A stretch of DNA of 64,000 nt from Candidatus Poribacteria bacterium (GTDB lineage Bacteria > Poribacteria > WGA-4E > WGA-3G): contig JAJEIP010000048.1 of NCBI GenBank assembly GCA_022827885.1, forward strand, positions 1 to 64,000, in the 5' to 3' direction. Position numbers and translations under genes: made by a program. Of the stretch, positions 33,526-41,236 are shown in pieces. The first letter of the stretch is position 1. Each line of letters opens with the position of its first letter. The notes under the pieces were generated by a model. That model saw only the letters and a program-made list of their open reading frames with translations, ran no database searches and was not told where the DNA came from.

Positions 33526-34524
33526 ATGAAATTTATCTGTTTTGTTCTTGTTTGTGGGCTCGGTTTGTTCGTTTTTGAGCCTATTATACCGGTTTCGGCA
33601 CAGGTGCCCGCCACAGATAAAATTGTGTTTGTATCGAACCGGGACGGCAATTCTGAAATTTACATTATGAATTCTGATGGCAGTGGGCAGATGAATTTAA
33701 CCCGGCATCGCGAGAACGATTACTCTCCAGTCTGGTCACCGACGGGCAAACAGATTCTGTTTGCCTCCGAGCGTGCCGGGAAGGTTTCAGATCTCTACGT
33801 GATGGATTCGAACGGTGAGGGGGTTCGGCGCGTTTTTGCGAGAAAAAAAGAGCGGAAGCATCCGACATGGTCGCCTGATGGCGAACAGATCGCCTACTAT
33901 CGGGTCGATGGCGGTGAGATAGCTATCTACACAGCCTCAATTGATGGCGGAGCTGAAAAAAGGGTAGCAGTCGGTATGCATCCTACCTGGGCACCGGATG
34001 GTTCTGAAATCGCTTTCATCTCTGCGGAGGTGCTCATACCGATCAATAACGGAGAGGGCATACAGATCGCCAAACCGAGAATTGAGATTGTTAACGTGCG
34101 AACCAAGGCAGAAGAGCGAATCTCGCCAGACGGATTTCCTTTGATGTTTAGCCCTGCATGGACACCTGATGGCACCAAGTTAGTCTTCTCCGGTATAAGC
34201 GTGGAGGATCTTGCGCTGGATCATGAAATGAGACTCTATATTGTAAATCGCAAGGGGAATGCGAAGCCGAATAAGGTTAAGGTGGAGGGAACGGGATCGT
34301 CTCCTGCTTTGGCACCCCAGGGCGACGCGCTCGTCTACCAAAAGAGGATCCCTCAGGGAAGGCAACTCTTCAAAGTTGCCTTAGCCGGCGGGATAGCCGA
34401 ACAACTCACGGATAAAGGTGAGAATTATGGTGCGGATTGGTTTGATCCAGCGTTTGGACTGCCGGTCGCACCCCAACCCCATCTGTTGACAACGGTCTGG
34501 GGACGCGTGAAAGTCCGAGATTAG
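33526..34524 (+). CDS. Secreted TolB/PD40 propeller protein with C-terminal WGRVKVRD tail
   Basis: A 332-residue protein with signal peptide MKFICFVLVCGLGLFVFEPI and six PD40 blades typical of TolB: KIVFVSNRDGNSEIYIMNSD, WSPTGKQILFASERAGKVSD, TWSPDGEQIAYYRVDGGEIA, WAPDGSEIAFISAE, WTPDGTKLVFSG. The end, LPVAPQPHLLTTVWGRVK, is a variant of the tail found on four other secreted proteins of the window. ATG 33526 has AAGGAG six bases before it. It is followed by the NAD synthetase gene 11 bases later. Confidence 0.85.
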   Translation: MKFICFVLVCGLGLFVFEPIIPVSAQVPATDKIVFVSNRDGNSEIYIMNSDGSGQMNLTRHRENDYSPVWSPTGKQILFASERAGKVSDLYVMDSNGEGVRRVFARKKERKHPTWSPDGEQIAYYRVDGGEIAIYTASIDGGAEKRVAVGMHPTWAPDGSEIAFISAEVLIPINNGEGIQIAKPRIEIVNVRTKAEERISPDGFPLMFSPAWTPDGTKLVFSGISVEDLALDHEMRLYIVNRKGNAKPNKVKVEGTGSSPALAPQGDALVYQKRIPQGRQLFKVALAGGIAEQLTDKGENYGADWFDPAFGLPVAPQPHLLTTVWGRVKVRD

Positions 34525-34535
34525 GGGTATTTTCG

Positions 34536-36656
34536 ATGAAAGCAGTCCTCGCAACGTGCAACCTGAATCAATGGAGTCTCGATTTTGAAGGGAATACCGA
34601 GCGTATTATTGAATCCATAGAGATTGCGAAGGAACGCGGGGCTCGGTATCGGTTGGGACCGGAACTGGAGATTACGGGGTACTCCTGTGAAGACCATTTT
34701 CTGGAATTGGACACCCTCCTGCACAGTTGGGAATCGCTGGCATGCATCCTTAAAGACGGGCGGACGGATGGGATTCTGTGTGACATTGGGATGCCTGTCA
34801 TGCATAAAAACGTCCGGTATAACTGTCGGGTCTTCGTATTGGATGGCAAACTCCTGCTAATTCGTCCCAAGATGGTCCTGGCGAGCGACGGTAATTATCG
34901 AGAACATCGTTGGTTCACAGCATGGGAACGCGGTTGGAATACCGAACCGTATACACTTCCGCGCGAGATTGCCAGGTTAACCGGACAGCGGACAGTGCCT
35001 ATTGGTATCGCGGCGATTGCCACTGCGGACACATTCTTGGCATCGGAGACCTGCGAGGAACTCTTTGTGCCGATGAGTCCACACATACACTTCGGCAATG
35101 CGGGTGTTGAAATCATAGCGAACGGGTCAGGTTCTCACCACGAATTACGGAAATTGGACACTCGCATCGCGCTCATCAGAAACGCAAGTGCCAAAAATGG
35201 GGGGGTTTATCTCTATGCCAATCAGCAGGGATGCGATGGCGGTAGACTCTATTTCGACGGGTGTGCGCTGATTGCCCAAAACGGCGAGATTTTAGCGCAA
35301 GGTTCCCAATTCTCTCTCAAAGATGTGGAGGTCGTCACCGCAACGGTGAACCTTCACGACGTGCGTGCGTATCGTGGCGCGAAGGCGAGTCGGGCTGTTC
35401 AGGCGAGTAAAATGGAGCCGTTACCGCAGATAGATATTGATTTTGATGTGGGAATGGAAACGGAGAAGAGGAGAAGGAGTGGGCAATCTTCCAATCTTCT
35501 AATCTTCCAATCTTCTCTGCCAATCGAGCCGCATACGCATGCACCCGAGGAGGAGATCGCTTTGGGTCCGGCTTGCTGGCTCTGGGATTATCTACGCAGA
35601 TCGGGGGCGGGTGGGTATTTCATTCCACTCTCTGGAGGGGCTGACAGTGGTGCCGTTGCTACGCTTGTCGGTTCAATGTGTCAGTTGGTGGCGAAAGCGA
35701 TACGCGCCAAAGATGCCACGGTGATTCGTGATGTAGAACGGTGGTTGGACACAGGTGAAACCCCGGACGTTTTCACGGATCCGCGGGTCCTTGCCAATCG
35801 TTTACTCTATACATGCTACATCGGGACAGAGAATAGTTCGCGCGACACTCAAAAACGTGCGAAGCAGCTTGCGGAGCAGATCGGTGCCGATCACCTTAAC
35901 ATCAATATGGATGGACTCGTCAATGCGTTGCAGACGCTCTTTATCCGTATTACACAGAAGACCCCTCGATTTAAGGTTGAGGGTGGCAGTTACAGAGAGA
36001 ATCAGGCACTCCAGAACATACAGGCACGATTGCGAATGGTGCTGAGTTATCTGTTCGCGCAGATGATGCCGTGGGTGCGGAATCGAGACGGTACGCTGCT
36101 GGTGTTGGGTACGGGCAATGTTGACGAGGCACTACGCGGATATCTCACAAAATATGATTGTAGCAGCGGCGACATCAACCCGATCGGTGGGATTAGCAAA
36201 CACGACTTACGTCGATTCCTGAATTGGGCTATACCCAATCTCGGTTATACGGCGCTCTCGGAAATCGTTGATGCACCACCGACAGCGGAACTGGAACCGA
36301 TAACCGAAACCTATACGCAAACCGATGAAGACGATATGGGGATGACTTACGCCGAATTAAGTCGTTTCGGACAACTCCGAAAAATGGAGCAGTGTGGTCC
36401 TGTCAGTATGTTTGAAAAATTGGTCCAGGAGTGGGACCATCTGTCCGCATACGAGGTTGCCGAGAAGGTCAAACGGTTCTTCAGATACTACGCCATCAAT
36501 CGACACAAAATGACGACGCTAACGCCCTCCTATCACGCTGAATCCTATTCGCCAGACGACAATCGTTTCGATCTGCGGCAGTTCCTCTATAACGTTCAAT
36601 GGACGTGGCAATTCCGACGTATCGACGCCTATGTTAAGAAATTGGAGGCAGAGTGA
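34536..36656 (+). CDS. nadE: Glutamine-dependent NAD+ synthetase, eukaryote-like form
   Basis: A 706-residue two-domain enzyme that amidates nicotinic acid adenine dinucleotide to NAD+ using glutamine. N-terminal nitrilase-type glutaminase: E45 (GPELEITGY), K112 (RPKMVLA) and C173 (ASETCEE) form the catalytic triad. C-terminal ATP-pyrophosphatase: SGGADS at about 366-371. The layout and many blocks (TCNLNQWSLDFEGN, GYLTKYDCSSGDINPIGG, NRHKMTTLTPSYHAESYSPD, DNRFDLRQFLYN) match, from memory, animal and plant NADSYN1 rather than the shorter E. coli or the Mycobacterium-type enzyme. The interdomain linker (about residues 307-328, METEKRRRSGQSSNLLIFQS) is encoded by an intergenic-type repeat. Its stop overlaps the next start (TGATG). 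Confidence 0.95.
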   Translation: MKAVLATCNLNQWSLDFEGNTERIIESIEIAKERGARYRLGPELEITGYSCEDHFLELDTLLHSWESLACILKDGRTDGILCDIGMPVMHKNVRYNCRVFVLDGKLLLIRPKMVLASDGNYREHRWFTAWERGWNTEPYTLPREIARLTGQRTVPIGIAAIATADTFLASETCEELFVPMSPHIHFGNAGVEIIANGSGSHHELRKLDTRIALIRNASAKNGGVYLYANQQGCDGGRLYFDGCALIAQNGEILAQGSQFSLKDVEVVTATVNLHDVRAYRGAKASRAVQASKMEPLPQIDIDFDVGMETEKRRRSGQSSNLLIFQSSLPIEPHTHAPEEEIALGPACWLWDYLRRSGAGGYFIPLSGGADSGAVATLVGSMCQLVAKAIRAKDATVIRDVERWLDTGETPDVFTDPRVLANRLLYTCYIGTENSSRDTQKRAKQLAEQIGADHLNINMDGLVNALQTLFIRITQKTPRFKVEGGSYRENQALQNIQARLRMVLSYLFAQMMPWVRNRDGTLLVLGTGNVDEALRGYLTKYDCSSGDINPIGGISKHDLRRFLNWAIPNLGYTALSEIVDAPPTAELEPITETYTQTDEDDMGMTYAELSRFGQLRKMEQCGPVSMFEKLVQEWDHLSAYEVAEKVKRFFRYYAINRHKMTTLTPSYHAESYSPDDNRFDLRQFLYNVQWTWQFRRIDAYVKKLEAE
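35455..35525. repeat. CTTCCAATCTTC repeat inserted in frame within nadE
   Basis: GGAGAAGAGGAGAAGGAG is followed by tandem CAATCTTCCAATCTTCTAAT/CTTCCAATCTTCTC units. The same purine/pyrimidine arms occur between genes at 5741-5813. It keeps the frame open and falls in the linker between the glutaminase and synthetase domains. Confidence 0.6.
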
Positions 36657-38239
36657 TGTGGGCATCGGCTGTCAGCGATCGGGAACCATCGGCTGAGCCG
36701 TCCACTCCCAGTTTTCCAATCTTCTGCGGTTTCGCGCTTCTCTTTGCCTCTGTGCTCTTTTTTAGCACGGCGTTTGGGGCACCCGACGTTCCGTTGAATT
36801 TGGATGGTTGGGTCGCTGAGGCACTCGCGAAGTTGGAAACCGATGGTATTACCGGCGGATTCCATCGACATACGGCACCGCTTTCAAGAACAGATGTGGC
36901 AGGGGCGATACGGCAGGCTGAATCGCGCATTCGCGGAGGTGTTGTGGTTCCGTCAGCGATAGATAGGAAACTCTTAGAAAAATTAAAACGTGAGTTCGCG
37001 AAGGAACTCGCGATCCGCGATGGACGACGGATGCGATTCCTGCCACAACTTCGGATGACTGAGGAAAAAGTGGCTCCGGCGTTTGAATGGGGTTTTCATT
37101 ATACACTTGGGCAACTCGAAAAACGAGAAGCACCGCGCCTAACCCTCTACTCTGAATTTGAGGGACATAACTTTGAGAGTCCCTCCCTGGATGGGAAGAC
37201 GGCGGAGCAACGGCTTGAGCGTTGGCGAGGGGATTACACCGGCGACTTTAAGAGGGGGTATTTGCAGGTCAACAGCGCGCACCTTGATCTGCTTGTCGGT
37301 AGGGATTGGCTCTTCTGGGGGGCGAGTCCATACAAAACCGTTGGTATCTCCGATAACTCGCCACCGTTTGACCAGGTCCGACTTACCAGTAGACTCGGAA
37401 AACGACTCAAAGCCACGGCGTTTACGGCGCAGCTCGATTCAACGTGGTATGATGACGGTGAAAAACGCTATCTCGCGAAACGTTATATCAGTGGACACCG
37501 ACTCGATTACCAATTCCACGATCGCGTGGAAATCGGGGTCGCGGAATGGGTGCTTTACGGGGGCGATGCCCAGACGCTTGAATGGAAATACGCAAATCCG
37601 ATTACTTTCTATTACGCGCTACAATACAACGCCAAAGCCGACGATAACGTTATGTTCGCCTTTGATGCTGCAATCCGACCGATTGATGGCGTGCGCTTGT
37701 ATGGTGAATGGGTCATTGACGACATCCAATACGTTCCCGGTGCGAACGATCCGCATGCAGTGGCATGGCTCTTGGGAGCGACATGGTATCCCCAATATCT
37801 CGGGCAGCATCTCGGAATCCACAGTGAATACGCACGCGTCAATCGATGGGCTTACACGCATCTGGTCCCTGATAATCAGTTCACACACTTCGGCTACGCA
37901 ATCGGACATCCAATTGGTCCTGATTTGGATACAGTCCGATTCTCAGCCACCTATCAATTGACCGTCTCCGCGGATGCAGAGATTCGCGCTGTGTTCACTC
38001 GACAGGGGGAAGGCACAATCGCAGATCGGTTTTACGGGGAAGACTTCAGGACGCTTCCCTTTCCAACGGGTGTTGTTGCACGGACAACGGAAATCGGTGG
38101 TCGGTTCTCCTACCGTCCCCTGAATGGATGGAATGCCTCGTTCTTATACGTATGGCACTACACGCAGAATGCCGAACATCGTAAAGGGGCGACCCGCCAA
38201 GCACATCGACTCGCGATTCAGATGGGGTATCTGTTTTAA
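36656..38239 (+). CDS. Wzi-like outer-membrane beta-barrel (capsule assembly family)
   Basis: A 527-residue protein. A hydrophobic export segment (FCGFALLFASVLFFSTAFGA) begins only near residue 24; an S-layer-homology-like or helical segment follows (LNLDGWVAEALAKLETDGIT), then a barrel-rich region with RDWLFWGASPYKTVGISDNS, RLYGEWVIDDIQYVPG and repeated aromatic strands, ending in aromatic MGYLF as expected for BAM substrates. Wzi binds capsular polysaccharide at the outer membrane. The first ~23 residues (ASAVSDREPSAEPSTPSFPI) are encoded by a stretch resembling the intergenic CAGTT/CTTCCAA repeats. The ATG overlaps the nadE stop, giving coupled translation. Confidence 0.75.
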   Translation: MWASAVSDREPSAEPSTPSFPIFCGFALLFASVLFFSTAFGAPDVPLNLDGWVAEALAKLETDGITGGFHRHTAPLSRTDVAGAIRQAESRIRGGVVVPSAIDRKLLEKLKREFAKELAIRDGRRMRFLPQLRMTEEKVAPAFEWGFHYTLGQLEKREAPRLTLYSEFEGHNFESPSLDGKTAEQRLERWRGDYTGDFKRGYLQVNSAHLDLLVGRDWLFWGASPYKTVGISDNSPPFDQVRLTSRLGKRLKATAFTAQLDSTWYDDGEKRYLAKRYISGHRLDYQFHDRVEIGVAEWVLYGGDAQTLEWKYANPITFYYALQYNAKADDNVMFAFDAAIRPIDGVRLYGEWVIDDIQYVPGANDPHAVAWLLGATWYPQYLGQHLGIHSEYARVNRWAYTHLVPDNQFTHFGYAIGHPIGPDLDTVRFSATYQLTVSADAEIRAVFTRQGEGTIADRFYGEDFRTLPFPTGVVARTTEIGGRFSYRPLNGWNASFLYVWHYTQNAEHRKGATRQAHRLAIQMGYLF

Positions 38240-38333
38240 GAGTTGTCAGTTATCGGTTATCGATTAAAGGGGGATCTGGTCGAACCAAACCCTCTCTTAG
38301 CTAACAACTAACAACCATTTTGGGTAAACAGAA

Positions 38334-39005
38334 ATGCGGCGTAAACGGACACTCATTCTTATTCTCGCAACATTCGCTTTAATCCTTGTCCTCGGTTTGG
38401 TCGTTGGCATTCCGTTGGATCTGCGGTTGCTTGTGCTGACCCCGAAAATTCTCAAGTATAGAGGGTTGATTCAGGAACACGCCGCGCAAGAAGCGTTGGA
38501 CGCTCGACTGGTGTGCGCCTTGATTGTGCAGGAGTCCGGGTTTAACGAAAAGGCAAAAAGCACGGCGGGTGCACTGGGGTTGACGCAATTGATGCCGACC
38601 ACGGCGAAGGAACTTGGGGTCCAAGACCCGTTTGATGCGAATGAGAACATTGCGGGAGCAACGCGCCACCTACGGATGTTATACAACGCTTTCCGAAAAA
38701 GCCCGCACGAACATCAGCATCGGTTGGTATTAGCGAGTTATAACGGGGGGCTCGGACGGGTCCGCGATGCCCAAGCACTCGTCCGCTACCATAAGACGGG
38801 AGATCCGCTTCTCTGGGAACCTGTGAGTGTTACGCTCAGTCAGCTGACGAAACAACACACCGCCATGCATTACGGGGTTTGGGAAGGCGGCAAACCGCCC
38901 CACGGCTATTTTGAAGGTGCCAACCAGACGTTGGCACATGTGGAGCGCGTGATGGGCTACTACGCACGTATCCGTTTCTATGAGGGGTTGCTGTTTTTTC
39001 TTTGA
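38334..39005 (+). CDS. Lytic transglycosylase (Slt-type)
   Basis: A 223-residue protein with an N-terminal signal anchor (LILILATFALILVLGLVVGI) and an SLT domain: LVCALIVQESGFNEKAKSTA with the catalytic Glu (E in QESGF), GALGLTQLMPTTAKELG, and LVLASYNGGLGRVRDA. It cleaves peptidoglycan glycan strands in the periplasm. It lies after the Wzi-like gene, separated by a CAGTT-rich gap, and converges with the SRPBCC gene three bases away. Confidence 0.92.
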   Translation: MRRKRTLILILATFALILVLGLVVGIPLDLRLLVLTPKILKYRGLIQEHAAQEALDARLVCALIVQESGFNEKAKSTAGALGLTQLMPTTAKELGVQDPFDANENIAGATRHLRMLYNAFRKSPHEHQHRLVLASYNGGLGRVRDAQALVRYHKTGDPLLWEPVSVTLSQLTKQHTAMHYGVWEGGKPPHGYFEGANQTLAHVERVMGYYARIRFYEGLLFFL

Positions 39006-39008
39006 AGT

Positions 39009-39458
39009 CTAAGTCCGATGGAAGATTTTATCCAACTGCTCGGTGCGGTAAGCAAAGATTTTTTCTATATCCGGACGCACGAAAAATTTATCAACGAGAC
39101 CATCTCCCCAGACCGCATATTTGACCGCATCCCCTACAATAACACCGTCCTCCGTTTCATCAAAGGTATGTGTATGCTGCCAGAGCCGATACGGACCCCG
39201 ACGTTGCGCATCCGCAAAACTGTACGGAGGGTTCCACTCGGTAATTTCGCTCTGCCAGCGAAGCGGGATGCCGCGTAGGTTCAGCCGATAGTCGATACGC
39301 GTTCCGACGACCATTTCAATCGGCGCAGGGGTTAGGACTTCAAAACGGAGCCACGGCGGCGTAATCACAGCGAGGTTATGTGCATCAGAAAAAAAATCGA
39401 AAACTTCTGTCAGTGGCTTTTTAATTGTTTGTTGTGATTTAAAAAGGAAGGTCTTCAT
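39009..39458 (-). CDS. SRPBCC (START/polyketide-cyclase-like) ligand-binding protein
   Basis: A 149-residue helix-grip protein: KTFLFKSQQTIKKPLTEVFD, FFSDAHNLAVITPPWLRFEV, VVGTRIDYRLNLRGIPLRWQ, PYRLWQHTHTFDETEDGVIV. This is the pattern of the YndB/CoxG-type SRPBCC proteins often annotated as cell-division inhibitor SulA-linked or as cyclase-like; a hydrophobic ligand is likely but unknown. The ATG at 39458 matches the domain start and overlaps the upstream CcmD-like gene by 20 bases. Confidence 0.82.
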   Translation of the reverse strand: MKTFLFKSQQTIKKPLTEVFDFFSDAHNLAVITPPWLRFEVLTPAPIEMVVGTRIDYRLNLRGIPLRWQSEITEWNPPYSFADAQRRGPYRLWQHTHTFDETEDGVIVGDAVKYAVWGDGLVDKFFVRPDIEKIFAYRTEQLDKIFHRT

Positions 39459-39786
39459 CGGATTCGTGTTCCAATTGTGCCAAGCGTTTGTCGAGCGCCT
39501 GCTGCTTCCGATCCAAGTGTAGGACATATAGAACAAAGACTAACCAGATAACCAAATAGGCGGAGGCAAGATACTTGAGGCGTGTGCTTTGTGCCTTTTC
39601 CAGTTTTACAACGGACAGTCGCATGGCTTGTGCTAAGGTATCTTCATCGACAGGAACTTCGGATTCCGAACTCGCTTCTTCAATAGCCTTCGCGACTTCG
39701 TCTGCTGTTAAGGTAACTGGGACTTGGGTCGCAAAGATGAATAGCCCTAAAACCACCACAAAACTCACAAGAACCGCTATTTTCAT
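39439..39786 (-). CDS. CcmD-like cytochrome c maturation protein
   Basis: A 115-residue protein with an N-terminal membrane/signal segment (MKIAVLVSFVVVLGLFIFAT), a polar stretch and a second membrane helix with the CcmD pattern LKYLASAYLVIWLVFVLYVL followed by basic/coiled residues (HLDRKQQALDKRLAQLEH). CcmD helps release holo-CcmE from CcmC during haem delivery. It is longer than ordinary CcmD (about 50-70 residues) because of the N-terminal part. GGGGAGG precedes the ATG, which overlaps the ccmC stop by four bases. Confidence 0.72.
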   Translation of the reverse strand: MKIAVLVSFVVVLGLFIFATQVPVTLTADEVAKAIEEASSESEVPVDEDTLAQAMRLSVVKLEKAQSTRLKYLASAYLVIWLVFVLYVLHLDRKQQALDKRLAQLEHESDEDLPF

Positions 39787-40463
39787 TGAGATGCCTCCCC
39801 TAAGTATTTCTGCCGGACGATTTCGTAACGCGCTTCCGCCTTTTTCATCCGATACCGCACGATGAGCAGTAGAACAAACAGCATAATGAACGCAAGCAGT
39901 GCCACCATCCATGTCTGTCGCATCGTTGTTTCGAGATTCCATTTAGTGCCACGGTCTGGATGCAACCCTCCGTGCCAGATGTCTACGGCATAATAGACGA
40001 TCGGGACATCAAGGTAGGCAATAATACCGAGGACGGCGGAGTAAAGCCTGCGTTTATCGCCTTCCAGCGCGGAACGGAGAATAAAATAACCGACGTACAT
40101 GAGCCAAAGGACGAGTGTACTCGTGAGACGTGCTTCCCAATTCCACCATGTATTCCAGGCGTATCGCGCCCAGATCGGACCCGACAGCAACGCAATCGTG
40201 CAAAAGACGATACCGAGTTCCGCCGCGGCGACCGCGAGAAGATCGTCGGTCGGTTTTCGTTGGATGAGGTATTTGATGCTGAATACGCAATTAACACCGA
40301 AGGCAACAAAAACGGTGAGTGCAGCAGAGACGTGATAGTAGAAGATTTTTTGGACTTCGAGCATTGTGCCTTCAATACGGGCGTATCCGAAGACGAGATA
40401 GAGCGAGATAAAGATGAGGATGGCAGTGATGATGCCTACAATTTTAGTGCTTAGTCGTCCCAC
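39783..40463 (-). CDS. ccmC: Haem exporter/ligase CcmC
   Basis: A 226-residue, six-helix CcmC that presents haem to CcmE for c-type cytochrome assembly. The tryptophan-rich motif is WNTWWNWEARLTSTLVLWLM, and the two haem-ligand histidines are expected in FYYHVSAA and in the loop WHGGLHPDRG. The GTG start at 40463 has GGGAG upstream and overlaps the map stop by 13 bases. No ccmA, ccmB, ccmE or ccmF is in the window. Confidence 0.9.
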   Translation of the reverse strand: MGRLSTKIVGIITAILIFISLYLVFGYARIEGTMLEVQKIFYYHVSAALTVFVAFGVNCVFSIKYLIQRKPTDDLLAVAAAELGIVFCTIALLSGPIWARYAWNTWWNWEARLTSTLVLWLMYVGYFILRSALEGDKRRLYSAVLGIIAYLDVPIVYYAVDIWHGGLHPDRGTKWNLETTMRQTWMVALLAFIMLFVLLLIVRYRMKKAEARYEIVRQKYLGEASQ

Positions 40464-41236
40464 AGCTCACTCCCTGTTAGAATTTCGGGTCCGTCTGAGA
40501 GGATCGCCACCGTATGTTCAAAAAGCGCGGATAACGTGCCATCAAGCGTTGAGACGCTCCAACCGTCTGCCAGTATCTGGACATCGGGCAGCCCAACGTT
40601 CACCATCGTTTCAATGGCGAGGACCATCCCCGGTCTCAGACGTAAACCGCGTCCAGCGACCCCCATACACGGGACCTCTGGTGCTTCATGGAGATTCCGC
40701 CCGATACCGTGTCCAGCAAAATTCTGGAGGACAGAAAATCCTGCGGACTCTGCGCCGCCTTGTAACTTAGAAGATATGTCGCCGATACGGTTTCCGGGTT
40801 TCGCTTCAGCAATCGCGTCGTAGAGAGAACTGCGTGTCACGTTAAGCAACTGTGCAGCTGGCGGTGAGATGGCTCCAACAGGGAAGGTGTATGCGTTATC
40901 GCCGTGATATCCTTCGATGTTAACGGCTGTATCAATCCCGAGAATGTCGCCTTCCTGCAGCACCTCCTTTTCATCTGGAATTCCGTGAATGACGATGTCG
41001 TTAAGAGAGGTACATATCGTGGCCGGATAAGGCGCGTGCTCGGGGAGCTGGTAGCCTAAGAAGGAAGATGTGGCGTTGACTTCGGCAATTGTATCCCGCG
41101 AAATGCGTTCCAAGGCGGCAGTCGATACGCCTGGGGCGATTGCCTCTCCGATGCGCTTTAGCACCGTTGCTGCTGCCTTACTGCTCCGTTTCATCTTCTC
41201 AATTTCGAGCTTGTTTTTGATTCTAACTTTGTCCAT
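40451..41236 (-). CDS. map: Methionine aminopeptidase, type I
   Basis: About 261 residues. Removes the initiator Met from nascent proteins with a dinuclear metal site. Ligand motifs: ILGIDTAVNIEGYHGDNAYT (D and D), AGHGIGRNLHEAPEVP (H), MVLAIETMVN (E) and TLSALFEHTVAILSDGPEIL (E). The N-terminus IKNKLEIEKMKRSSKAAATV is typical. ATG 41236 is preferred over TTG 41251; it overlaps the miaB stop by 14 bases. Part of a tightly packed chain miaB-map-ccmC-ccmD-SRPBCC. Confidence 0.95.
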   Translation of the reverse strand: MDKVRIKNKLEIEKMKRSSKAAATVLKRIGEAIAPGVSTAALERISRDTIAEVNATSSFLGYQLPEHAPYPATICTSLNDIVIHGIPDEKEVLQEGDILGIDTAVNIEGYHGDNAYTFPVGAISPPAAQLLNVTRSSLYDAIAEAKPGNRIGDISSKLQGGAESAGFSVLQNFAGHGIGRNLHEAPEVPCMGVAGRGLRLRPGMVLAIETMVNVGLPDVQILADGWSVSTLDGTLSALFEHTVAILSDGPEILTGSELWDD

